Part shown: positions 8,726 through 15,399 of the stretch, piece after piece
Layout of the letters: the number at the start of each line of letters is the position of its first letter
Numbering within the stretch: the first letter of the stretch is position 1
Source of the DNA: Candidatus Anaerostipes avistercoris
GTDB taxonomy: Bacteria; Bacillota; Clostridia; Lachnospirales; Lachnospiraceae
Length of the DNA: 35,020 nucleotides
Assembly: GCA_019119895.1 (NCBI GenBank)
Contig: DWWD01000033.1
Span: 1-35,020 of the forward strand
Direction of reading: 5' to 3'
Made by a program: the position numbers and the translations under genes
Notes under the pieces: model-generated
Told to the model about the DNA's origin: nothing
Databases searched by the model: none
What the model saw: the letters and a program-made list of their open reading frames with translations, nothing else

Positions 8726-9483
8726 TGATGGCAATGAAAAAGATAAAAATGCAGCTGCCGGAGATGTCTGATTATTTAATGGCAGAAGGACTCAATCAAT
8801 TAAAAACAAATCTGGCATTTTCCGGAGATGGAATACAAATGATTACTGTGACCAGCAGTGTGCCGAATGAAGGAAAAAGTTCAGTGGCATTTAATCTGGC
8901 AAGAACTATGGCAGAGAATGGAAAGAAAATTTTGCTGGTGGACTGTGATTTAAGAAAATCGGTTATGGCGGCGAAATATCGTATGGAGGGAATTGACAAA
9001 GGATTCAGTCATTATCTCACAGGACAGGCTGGAGAAGGAGAAGTTATTTATGAGACGGATCTGGAAGGATTTTACATAACGGTGGCCGGCCCTTTGTCGC
9101 CGGATCCTACGAGCCTGCTGAATTCGGAATTGTTTGATAAATTTATGAAAAGGATGCGCAGCTGGTTTGATTTTGTCATTGTGGATGCACCGCCGCTGGG
9201 GCTGGTCATTGATGCAGTTATTATCGGCCAGCATACGGATGGTACTGTTGTGGTCATCGAACAGGGCGTGATCAAACGCCGGATTATTCAGGATGTTGTG
9301 AATCAGTTAAAGAAAGGCAATATCCGTATTCTTGGCGCAGTGCTGAATAAAGTAGATGAAAGAACCGGAGTATACGGAAATTATAAATATGGATACGGCT
9401 ATTATGGAGAAGAAAAAACGAAAACAATAAGAGACAGACTTAAAATAAGAGGAGGCGGATCCGGTGGAAGGAAAAAGAAATAA
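8725..9483 (+). CDS. cpsD: CpsD-type BY-kinase (capsule tyrosine autokinase)
   Basis: The protein has 252 residues and is a cytoplasmic bacterial tyrosine kinase of the split Gram-positive type. Walker A is SVPNEGKSS (Lys51), Walker A' is LLVDCDLR (70-77) and Walker B is FVIVDAPP (about 149-156). The C-terminus carries a tyrosine cluster, YGNYKYGYGYYG, which is the autophosphorylation and CpsB substrate site. An AGGAGG ribosome binding site sits 8 nt before the ATG at 8725; ATGs at 8728 and 8734 are alternatives. The C-terminal tail is glycine- and lysine-rich, and its end is overlapped by the start of the LCP gene. Confidence 0.92.
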   Translation: MMAMKKIKMQLPEMSDYLMAEGLNQLKTNLAFSGDGIQMITVTSSVPNEGKSSVAFNLARTMAENGKKILLVDCDLRKSVMAAKYRMEGIDKGFSHYLTGQAGEGEVIYETDLEGFYITVAGPLSPDPTSLLNSELFDKFMKRMRSWFDFVIVDAPPLGLVIDAVIIGQHTDGTVVVIEQGVIKRRIIQDVVNQLKKGNIRILGAVLNKVDERTGVYGNYKYGYGYYGEEKTKTIRDRLKIRGGGSGGRKKK

Positions 9484-10501
9484 AAAGAAAATCATCGGTA
9501 TTATTTTAGCTTTGGCAATTGTTGCATTGGCAGCAGTTATCGTAAAAATACTGTTCTTTTCCGAAAATAAGGAGGCGCAGGAAAAAGAAGATGCCATGAA
9601 TGCGGCAGCGTCTACGGAACAATATGAGGAACAGACAGAAGGCTCTGAGACGTTTGTAATTTTTGGTGTGGATTCCCGCTCAGGAGATCTTGGTAAGGGA
9701 ACCCGGTCCGATTCCATTATGGTAGCAAATGTCGATCATGAAACAAAAGAAATAAAAGTGGCGTCTATTTACCGCGATACCTATGTAGATATTGACGGTC
9801 ATGGTTTAGATAAAATCACACATGCGCATGCTTATGGCGGCCCTGTTTTTGCCATGGATACGGTGAATCGAAATTTTGACTTAAATATTGAGAAATATAT
9901 TACTGTGAACTTTGGAAACGTAGCGGAAGTAATTGATGATATTGGTGGAATCGAACTGGATATTACATCAGAAGAGCTGCGGTATATTAATAAATATATT
10001 GATGAAATCAATAAAGTAGAAAACACAAATTCCAGTCATATCAGTAACACCGGAACGCAGAAAGTGGATGGTGTCCAGGCGGTTGCTTATTCACGGATCC
10101 GATATACGGCCGGCGGAGATTACAAGCGTGCAGAGCGGCAGAGAACGGTTCTGCTGAAAATGTTTGAAGCGGCAAAGCAGCAAAATACAGTAAAACTTCT
10201 GGGAATCGCCAAAGATATGATGGATAAAATCGGAACCAATTATTCTTCCGGAGAAGTCATAGAAATTTTGTCATATCTCGCAAAATATAACATGGAAGAA
10301 ACGAAGGGCTTTCCGAATAAATTGTGGGGCGGTACTATTGAAGGAACATGGTATGCAGTACCGGTCACACTGGAGAGCAATGCCCAGGCGCTGCACAATT
10401 ATCTTTTTAACGATGAAAAATATGAGCCGTCTGATAAGGTAAAAGAAATCAGTGAAGAAATTAAAAAAGTGGCGTCCACACCGAACGAAGAACTGGAGTA
10501 A
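9464..10501 (+). CDS. LytR-CpsA-Psr (LCP) family glycopolymer transferase
   Basis: The protein has 345 residues with a GTG start 8 nt after AGGAGG, inside the end of cpsD (20-bp overlap), so expression is coupled. A short basic cytoplasmic tail and one helix (about 10-32) precede an extracellular LCP domain. Typical motifs are VIFGVDSR, KGTRSDSIMV, ASIYRDTYVDI, the KITHAHAYGG region, NFGNVAEVIDDIGGIELD, and the arginine-rich AYSRIRYTAGGDYKRAERQR. LCP enzymes move the finished polymer from its lipid carrier to peptidoglycan. Together with CpsBCD this completes capsule attachment. No strong terminator follows; a new promoter starts within 20 bp. Confidence 0.92.
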   Translation: MEGKRNKKKIIGIILALAIVALAAVIVKILFFSENKEAQEKEDAMNAAASTEQYEEQTEGSETFVIFGVDSRSGDLGKGTRSDSIMVANVDHETKEIKVASIYRDTYVDIDGHGLDKITHAHAYGGPVFAMDTVNRNFDLNIEKYITVNFGNVAEVIDDIGGIELDITSEELRYINKYIDEINKVENTNSSHISNTGTQKVDGVQAVAYSRIRYTAGGDYKRAERQRTVLLKMFEAAKQQNTVKLLGIAKDMMDKIGTNYSSGEVIEILSYLAKYNMEETKGFPNKLWGGTIEGTWYAVPVTLESNAQALHNYLFNDEKYEPSDKVKEISEEIKKVASTPNEELE

Positions 10502-10518
10502 TTCCATAAATCTCCTTC

Positions 10519-10547
10519 TTGACATTTCCCTCAAAGCACAGTATGAT
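10519..10547 (+). promoter_or_regulatory. Sigma-A-type promoter of the GPP34-like gene
   Basis: TTGACA (10519-10524) and TATGAT (10542-10547) are separated by exactly 17 bp, close to consensus. Transcription should start near 10554, directly at the 7-bp tandem repeat, and run into the GPP34-like gene and its MerR neighbour. Confidence 0.8.
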
Positions 10548-10554
10548 TAAATCA

Positions 10555-10582
10555 TAAGTAGTAAGTAATAAGTAGTAAGCAG
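10555..10582 (+). repeat. Four 7-bp tandem repeats in the 5' leader
   Basis: TAAGTAG, TAAGTAA, TAAGTAG and TAAGCAG follow one another without gaps, with a diverged fifth unit (TATGTGC). They begin within a few bases of the predicted transcription start and end 16 bp before the GGGAGG ribosome binding site. They could be a protein-binding array, an RNA element, or a repeat whose copy number varies by slippage. Confidence 0.75.
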
Positions 10583-10605
10583 TATGTGCTGAGAGGGAGG
10601 TCCCT

Positions 10606-11265
10606 ATGAAAGATTTATCCATTACACAGGAATACCTTATTTGTGCGTTGAATGATAAAGGCAGGCTTTCAAGTTATAATCTGAATCTGGCGGCATGTTT
10701 TGTGGGAGCCGGACTGATGGAGCTTCAGCTGGAAGGTTGTATTTCCATGGATCAGAAGATGATAAAAATTACGAAAGAACTGCCGGAAGAGATGGCGTAT
10801 CTGAAGCCTCTCTATGAAGAAATCAATGCAGAGAAAGCGATTAAGATTGAGAAAGTCATCGATAATTATATGATAACATTTACTGACAAAGCGCTGAAAG
10901 CATTGGTCCAGTCTGTAAAAGATTCTTTGAAAGAGAGCGGCATGATGACACAGGTACAGGTGGGACTGATCAATAAGAAAGAAGAATACGCGCCATCCAA
11001 AGAAGCCCGCACTGCGGTGGTTGAGAAAATCCGGGCGGAACTTCTGGAAGATGGTGAGATTACAGAGGATGTCGTGATTTTAACGGCTCTGCTGGATAAG
11101 GCCAATTGTCTCAAAGAATATTTCTCAAAATTTGAGCAGAAAGAGCTGAAAAACAGGATGCAGGAAATCCGGGAGAGCAGCTGGGGACAGGAAGTAAAAG
11201 AGATGACAGAGCATATGGAAATGCTGATTGCGTGTATTATTGCGACGGGAGCGGCAGCGCATTAA
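10606..11265 (+). CDS. GPP34 (GOLPH3/Vps74)-like protein
   Basis: The protein has 219 residues. The N-terminus, SITQEYLICALNDKGRLS, followed by an LAACFVGAGLMELQLEGCI helix and a basic beta segment, matches the start of GPP34 (GOLPH3/Vps74) domains. These domains bind phosphoinositides in eukaryotes; their bacterial role is not established. The C-terminal half is helical and charged and ends in a short hydrophobic LIACIIATGAAAH stretch, which might contact membranes. No signal peptide is present. It has its own consensus promoter and a good GAGGGAGG ribosome binding site, and it is followed 21 bp later by a MerR-like HTH gene, probably in the same transcript. The family call rests on the N-terminal pattern. 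Confidence 0.65.
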   Translation: MKDLSITQEYLICALNDKGRLSSYNLNLAACFVGAGLMELQLEGCISMDQKMIKITKELPEEMAYLKPLYEEINAEKAIKIEKVIDNYMITFTDKALKALVQSVKDSLKESGMMTQVQVGLINKKEEYAPSKEARTAVVEKIRAELLEDGEITEDVVILTALLDKANCLKEYFSKFEQKELKNRMQEIRESSWGQEVKEMTEHMEMLIACIIATGAAAH

Positions 11266-11286
11266 GTGTGAAGGGAGTTTTTTTCT

Positions 11287-11556
11287 ATGTCCAGACGAAG
11301 GAGCATGGAAGTGATTGAGGCGTCAGAGTATGTGACGATTGGTGAATTAGTACGGCTGACCAATGTAAGGTACAGTACTCTGAAATTTTATACAGAGGAA
11401 GGAATCCTTCCCTTTGAGCAGGCGGAGGAAAATATGACAAGGCGGTACAGACGAGAGGAAAGCGTAGAGCGGATTTCCTATATTATGAAGCTGAGGAGTG
11501 AGAAGAAAACCATTCCGGAAATAAAAGAGATACTGAAAGAAGGATCTGATCTGTGA
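11287..11556 (+). CDS. MerR-family DNA-binding protein, HTH domain only
   Basis: The protein has 89 residues. The pattern YVTIGELVRLTNVRYSTLKFY, then EEGILPF, then RRYRREESVERISYIMKLR and KKTIPEIKEIL, is the winged HTH and first dimer helix of MerR proteins. The effector-binding domain is absent, so it probably senses nothing by itself or uses a partner. An AAGGGAG ribosome binding site precedes the ATG. It may regulate the GPP34-like gene that lies just upstream; this is inference from position. Confidence 0.8.
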   Translation: MSRRRSMEVIEASEYVTIGELVRLTNVRYSTLKFYTEEGILPFEQAEENMTRRYRREESVERISYIMKLRSEKKTIPEIKEILKEGSDL

Positions 11557-11573
11557 AGATTGGGTCCTTTTTT
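11540..11573 (+). terminator. Intrinsic terminator overlapping the MerR stop codon
   Basis: AAGGATC (11540-11546) pairs with GGTCCTT (11563-11569), including one T-G wobble, and the T-run continues to 11573. The hairpin overlaps the 3' end of the MerR gene, which closes the GPP34-MerR transcript. Confidence 0.6.
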
Positions 11574-11727
11574 GAGATTGGAAGCATTTTCTGTCTGATC
11601 AGAAGATTTTAAGAAAAGTGTGTAATTAACATATCAGCAGCAAAACGGGAATAAAACAGCAACAGAATAAGAATAGGATTCATAAATGTAGTCAGAAGAA
11701 AAGAAGAAAGAAATGGAGTGTTGCAAT

Positions 11728-12009
11728 ATGGCAAAATCAAAATTAGTAAAAGCAAATCAGAAAATCGCAGATAAAGTAGTCGGAGGATACAAAAAGATTG
11801 AAAACGGCGCAGTCGGCGGATATAAGAAAATGGAAGAAAGCGTTGTAGGAAAATATAAAGAAATCGAAGATTCCTTCGTGGATCAGTTTTTGACAAAAGA
11901 TGGAGAAACGGTTGAAGAAGCAAAAATGAGATTGAAGGAAGAACAGGAGCAGCGCAGAGAACAGAGAGAAAAGAACATAAAGGAAACCGGACACCATTAT
12001 GAAAAATGA
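11728..12009 (+). CDS. Small protein with 11-residue amphipathic repeats
   Basis: I place the start at ATG 11728 (93 residues), because the GGAGTG ribosome binding site at 11715-11720 overlaps the in-frame ATG at 11713 and lies 7 nt before 11728. Residues 5-59 form five 11-residue units: KLVKANQKIAD, KVVGGYKKIEN, GAVGGYKKMEE, SVVGKYKEIED and a diverged SFVDQFLTKDG. The period and the K/E and V/I pattern suggest an extended amphipathic helix of the kind found in LEA-like or lipid-surface proteins. The tail (about 60-93) is strongly charged and probably disordered. No signal peptide or known domain is visible. The gene stands alone between the MerR terminator and the convergent HAD gene. Confidence 0.75.
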   Translation: MAKSKLVKANQKIADKVVGGYKKIENGAVGGYKKMEESVVGKYKEIEDSFVDQFLTKDGETVEEAKMRLKEEQEQRREQREKNIKETGHHYEK

Positions 12010-12049
12010 TATCCGGCCATATGAAAAAAATGAATAGAGTCAAAATGAT

Positions 12050-12841
12050 TTAAATCAGGTGATGATCCAGGCAGTAATGATAAATGCCTTCATCTGCAAC
12101 GGAACCACAGACGACATCGGCAATTTTTTTCACATTTTCTGTGGCATTGCCCATGGCAACGCCGGTGCCTGCAGCTTCCAGCATTTCAATGTCATTGGAG
12201 CCGTCGCCGAAGGCGATTGCCTGATCTTTCGTCAGTCCATAGTAGGACAATATTTTTCCGACTCCCATACCCTTGCCGCCGTTGGAAGGGATGATGTCTG
12301 CGGCACGGTCCCACCAGGCTGTTACTTTTGCACCCGGCGCGTTCTTTACAAGCAGGTCATGATCTTCTGCGCGGCAGCCCAGCATAATCTGGTAAATCTC
12401 ATCCTGCGCAAAGGCATCGAAATCTTCTGCCACATCAATGGTCTGTTTGGAAATCGCAAAATAGTCTGTAAGATCATCATCTATACCGTTGGATCCCATC
12501 CGGTCTTTGCTGGCAAGTGCAACAGGACGGCCGATGGATGCGGCGTTTTTAATGATCTGCTGTACATCGGAAGCAGGAATCGGATTGCTTAAGATGACCG
12601 CATCTTTGGTAAAACAGTAAGATGCGTTGAATGTCAGGAAAGCGTCAAATTCGATTCCCGGAAAATGCGGTACGCTGACCGGCGGTCTGCCGGTGGCGAT
12701 ACAGAGAATCACATGATTCTCTTTTAAACGGATCAGACATTCCAGCATTTGGTCTGAAATGACTTTCCGGTTCATATCGATCAGAGTACCGTCAATATCA
12801 AAAAAGGCAATTTTAATATCCTTCTCATTCTGCAAATTCAT
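12050..12841 (-). CDS. Cof-type HAD-IIB phosphatase
   Basis: The protein has 263 residues. HAD motif I is FFDIDGTLID (nucleophile Asp15, Asp17), motif II is CIATGRPP, and the lysine segment GGKGMGVGKIL precedes motif IV AFGDGSNDIEMLEAAG. The GVAMGNATENVKKIAD segment after motif IV is typical of the Cof/SupH group. These cytoplasmic enzymes dephosphorylate small sugar phosphates or cofactors such as FMN and PLP precursors. A CAGGAG ribosome binding site lies before the ATG. The gene is convergent with the small repeat protein and divergent from the kinase remnant; there is no operon partner to narrow the substrate. Confidence 0.9.
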   Translation of the reverse strand: MNLQNEKDIKIAFFDIDGTLIDMNRKVISDQMLECLIRLKENHVILCIATGRPPVSVPHFPGIEFDAFLTFNASYCFTKDAVILSNPIPASDVQQIIKNAASIGRPVALASKDRMGSNGIDDDLTDYFAISKQTIDVAEDFDAFAQDEIYQIMLGCRAEDHDLLVKNAPGAKVTAWWDRAADIIPSNGGKGMGVGKILSYYGLTKDQAIAFGDGSNDIEMLEAAGTGVAMGNATENVKKIADVVCGSVADEGIYHYCLDHHLI

Positions 12842-12975
12842 AGTGTTCTCCTGTAAGGTTTGTGGACTTCGAGTCCCGTCTACTATTATAGCATGATTTT
12901 AATAATTTAGAAACAAAAGAATCATAATATGGAAACAAATCAGAAGTAAGATAAAAGTGGAAAAGGACAAAGAAA

Positions 12976-13653
12976 ATGAAAATATGGTATGATGAAAATG
13001 TGGAGAAGAAGAAATTCGAAAAAAGGCAGAGCAAAAGAGATGTGGATTTGGAAGACCGGGCATATATTTACGGTGACTGCAGTCTCCTGGAACTGGTATG
13101 GAATAATCTGATTTCCAATGCCATTAAATTTACGGATCAGGGCGGTATGATTTCCATCTGTCAGGAATCAGAGGAGGACTATGTCAGGATTTCAGTCAGA
13201 GATACCGGCTGTGGAATGGATGAAAATCTTCCGGCATTTTATGAGAAGAAAAAGCCAGGCAAAGAAACGAAGACAGTCATCCGAATGAAACGAAACCGGA
13301 AGATTGTCAACAAGATGGAGCTGACAAGGCTTCAGAGAAACTTTGAAGCCTGTATCGAGGAAATTGCGTCTTTGGAAAAATCCAAAACTTCAGCCGCGAC
13401 GGTGTATGCGCTGATCGTCGCGCTGATCGGAACTGCATTTATGGCAGGATCAACATTTGCAGTGACGGCACAGACTCCGCAGATTCTGCTGTGCATTCTT
13501 CTGGCAGTGCCGGGATTTATCGGATGGATTCTGCCGGTTTTTGTCCACCGGAGAACCGTCAGAAAGAAAACGAAGGAACTGAATCCTTTGATTGAAGAAA
13601 AGTATGACGAGATATATGAACTCTGTGAGAAGGGAAGCAAGCTTCTGTATTAA
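12976..13653 (+). pseudogene. Chimera: histidine-kinase ATPase fragment fused to a small membrane protein
   Basis: The single 225-residue frame joins two unrelated pieces. Residues about 30-80 carry a histidine-kinase N box (ELVWNNLISNAIKFTDQGG) and G1 box (VRDTGCGMDE). There is no phospho-acceptor HisKA domain before them and no G2/F region after them. From about residue 85 a different protein begins: a basic, coiled-coil-like stretch (ELTRLQRNFEACIEEIASLE), two membrane helices (about 133-185) and a cytoplasmic helix ending EKYDEIYELCEKGSKLLY. The kinase part cannot be active. The second part may be an intact membrane protein whose own start was NLPAFYEKK or later. A deletion between neighbouring genes explains the fusion best. 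Confidence 0.65.
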
Positions 13654-13668
13654 GATAAAAGTTTATCA

Positions 13669-13697
13669 TTTACATATAGATTGTTCTATGCTAAGAT
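13669..13697 (+). promoter_or_regulatory. Promoter of the MFS transporter leader
   Basis: TTTACA (13669-13674) and TAAGAT (13692-13697) are spaced by 17 bp. A start near 13704 leaves about 400 nt of untranslated leader before the MFS gene. A small inverted repeat, GATAAA-AG-TTTATC (13654-13667), lies just upstream of the -35 box and may be an operator. Confidence 0.65.
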
Positions 13698-13730
13698 ATG
13701 GGCAGTGTTAAAAGGAAGGGAGATGGCTTG

Positions 13731-13748
13731 ATGACGTCTATTTGCTAA
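13731..13748 (+). CDS. Candidate five-residue leader peptide (MTSIC)
   Basis: An AGGAAGGGAG ribosome binding site at about 13711-13721 lies 8-9 nt before ATG ACG TCT ATT TGC TAA. A strong binding site serving so short a frame, at the start of a structured leader, is the arrangement of ribosome-sensing attenuators of antibiotic-resistance genes. No function is shown; other short ATG frames also occur in the leader. Confidence 0.4.
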   Translation: MTSIC

Positions 13749-13917
13749 GAAAAGGACAATAAATTAGATGACTCATTGATTTTATGGTGGGGTGTTTTTG
13801 TTGTACTTATTTTGCAGATAGATGCACAGAGCTGATCTTTTCAGGCGCAGACGCGTCTGGTAATTTTGTGTGCTTTTCTGCCGCCTGCGGAGGCAGAAGA
13901 TATGTAAGATATGGATG

Positions 13918-13947
13918 CGGACAGTTCATTGGAACTGTCCGTTTTTT
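13918..13947 (+). terminator. Strong intrinsic terminator inside the MFS leader
   Basis: CGGACAGTTC (13918-13927) and GAACTGTCCG (13932-13941) form a perfect 10-bp stem with a 4-nt loop, followed by TTTTTT (13942-13947). It lies 156 bp before the MFS start codon and after the promoter, where it would stop most transcripts unless antitermination occurs. Confidence 0.85.
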
Positions 13948-13982
13948 ACCTCATAGGAAAGCAATTTCCTATGAGGTAAAAA
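13943..13982. repeat. Long perfect hairpin sharing the terminator's T-run
   Basis: TACCTCATAGGAAA (13947-13960) and TTTCCTATGAGGTA (13965-13978) form a perfect 14-bp stem around GCAA. The stem extends by four T-A pairs outward, using the T-run of the preceding terminator. The two structures compete for the same bases. By itself it also looks like a bidirectional terminator or a small repeat element. Confidence 0.8.
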
Positions 13983-14103
13983 GTTTCCGGGCAGAACTGA
14001 CTGCTGCAGGAAGATGGTGCCTGATTCCGCCGTAAAAGAAAAAATTGTCCTTTTGAATTGATGAAGACCAGACAGGAAGATACCAAAAGAAAGGATAATT
14101 ACA

Positions 14104-15324
14104 ATGCTGAAAAAAGAAAAATGGAAATTACAATTTACGATGATTGCACTGGGACAGGCAGTTTCCATGCTGGGAAGCCACGGCGTGCAGTTTGCGCTGA
14201 TCTGGTGGCTCGCCGAGAAAACATCATCACCGCTGATGCTGGGAATATCGGGACTGGTGGCTTATCTGCCTATGTCGCTGCTGAGTCCGCTGGCGGGAAT
14301 TATGGCAGACCGGCTGAACCGAAAAGCGATTTCCATTGTTTCCGATATGGGAATGGGAATCACTGCGATGCTGTATGCGCTTTTACTGTCGGTGTTTGAC
14401 CTGCCGGTATGGACGGTATTCGTGATGCTGTGCGTCAGAGGAATCGGAAGTACGTTCCAGCAGCCGGCGATCCAGTCCATCATACCGCAGCTGGTACCGG
14501 AAGATCAGCTGATAAAGACCAACGGATGGATGCAGCTGCTGAATGCGGGAGCATTTTTGTTCGGACCGGTGATCGGAGCTTCACTGTATGCCATATTTCC
14601 GATGTCCGTTGTTCTGCTGAGTGATGTTGTCGGAGCTGTCTTTGCCAGCGCTGCACTGGCCGTGGTAAAGATTCCGAAGCTGGAACGGAAAGAAACGAAG
14701 AAATCCGGAATGCTGGAAGAATTCAAAGAAGGAGTCCAGATTTTCAGAGAGGATAAAAAACTGCTGTATCTGGTAACTGCAGAGGCGTTCTGTATGTTTT
14801 TCTATGCGCCGCTGTCTTCCTTCTACCCGCTGATGACCAGCGATTATTTTGACTTATCCGCTATGTACGGCAGCGCGGTTGAGCTTGCATTTGCCGTGGG
14901 GATGATGGCATCATCGCTGTTATTTTCCAGCGTATTAAAGATAAAAAGAAAGATCAGAACGTCCTTCATCGGATTGTTCGGTATGGGAATCATGTCTGCT
15001 GTGTGTGGTCTGGTTCCGCCAGTGATGATTGGATGGGCTGCGTTTGCATTGTGCTGCACAGGACTGGGGACATTTGGAAATATACACATGATTCCTCTGA
15101 CGGCTTATATTCAGGAAACAGCAGCTCCGGAAAAAATGGGACGGGCGTTTTCTGTTCTGACACTGATTTCATCGGTGACCATGCCGGTGGGACTGTTATT
15201 CAGCAGTCCAATCGCAGAGAAGACAGGCGTGGACCGCTGGTTTTTCATTTCGGGAGCTGCGATCGTGATCATCACGGCAGTCATTTTGTGCCGGTACCGC
15301 ATGAAATATAGAAAGAGGAGATAA
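14104..15324 (+). CDS. MFS transporter of the Mef/DHA3-like drug-efflux type
   Basis: The protein has 406 residues with about 12 helices. The MFS A-type loop signature GIMADRLNRKAISIVSD is at about 66-82, and the segment FQQPAIQSIIPQLVPEDQLIKTNG is characteristic of the enterobactin-exporter/Mef-like MFS group. The second half starts after a charged central loop (ERKETKKSGMLEEFKEGV). Proteins of this type export macrolides, siderophores or other small molecules using proton motive force. The substrate cannot be read from the sequence. The GAAAGGA ribosome binding site lies 10 nt before the ATG. The terminator-containing leader suggests induction by the drug or stress it exports. It is convergent with the P-type ATPase gene. 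Confidence 0.85.
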   Translation: MLKKEKWKLQFTMIALGQAVSMLGSHGVQFALIWWLAEKTSSPLMLGISGLVAYLPMSLLSPLAGIMADRLNRKAISIVSDMGMGITAMLYALLLSVFDLPVWTVFVMLCVRGIGSTFQQPAIQSIIPQLVPEDQLIKTNGWMQLLNAGAFLFGPVIGASLYAIFPMSVVLLSDVVGAVFASAALAVVKIPKLERKETKKSGMLEEFKEGVQIFREDKKLLYLVTAEAFCMFFYAPLSSFYPLMTSDYFDLSAMYGSAVELAFAVGMMASSLLFSSVLKIKRKIRTSFIGLFGMGIMSAVCGLVPPVMIGWAAFALCCTGLGTFGNIHMIPLTAYIQETAAPEKMGRAFSVLTLISSVTMPVGLLFSSPIAEKTGVDRWFFISGAAIVIITAVILCRYRMKYRKRR

Positions 15325-15338
15325 ATATAAGAGAAAAA

Positions 15339-15377
15339 CAAGCCATCAGAGGTGTATCATTTACTTCAGATGGCCTG
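15339..15377. terminator. Bidirectional terminator between the MFS and ATPase genes
   Basis: CAAGCCATCAGA (15339-15350) pairs with TCAGATGGCCTG (15366-15377) with one mismatch and one G-T wobble, in the short gap between two convergent genes. Confidence 0.6.
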
Positions 15378-15399
15378 TTGTATATCAGAGAAATAATTT

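Larger units (their letters stand above)
13704..14103 (+). promoter_or_regulatory. Structured leader of the MFS gene, possible transcription attenuator
   Basis: The 400-bp leader has no convincing protein gene. It contains in order a short peptide frame, a 12-bp perfect palindrome CAGACGCGTCTG (13848-13859), a hairpin with TTCTGCC (13876-13882) and GGCAGAA (13892-13898) arms, a strong terminator (13918-13947) and an overlapping long hairpin (13943-13982). A frame of 83 codons from ATG 13784 runs through all of them, but it lacks a ribosome binding site. The layout suggests that a signal, perhaps a stalled ribosome, decides read-through into the transporter. Confidence 0.5.

Noticed and set aside
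10555-10582. Tandem repeat considered as a CRISPR array
   Set aside because: The units are 7 bp without spacers, far too short and direct for CRISPR.
12059-12592. 177-codon frame antisense to the HAD gene
   Set aside because: It lies fully inside the clear HAD coding region on the other strand and has no recognisable motif.
13784-14035. 83-codon + strand frame in the MFS leader
   Set aside because: It has no ribosome binding site, runs through both hairpins and has a composition dictated by them. It is treated as a frame in a structured leader, not as a gene.
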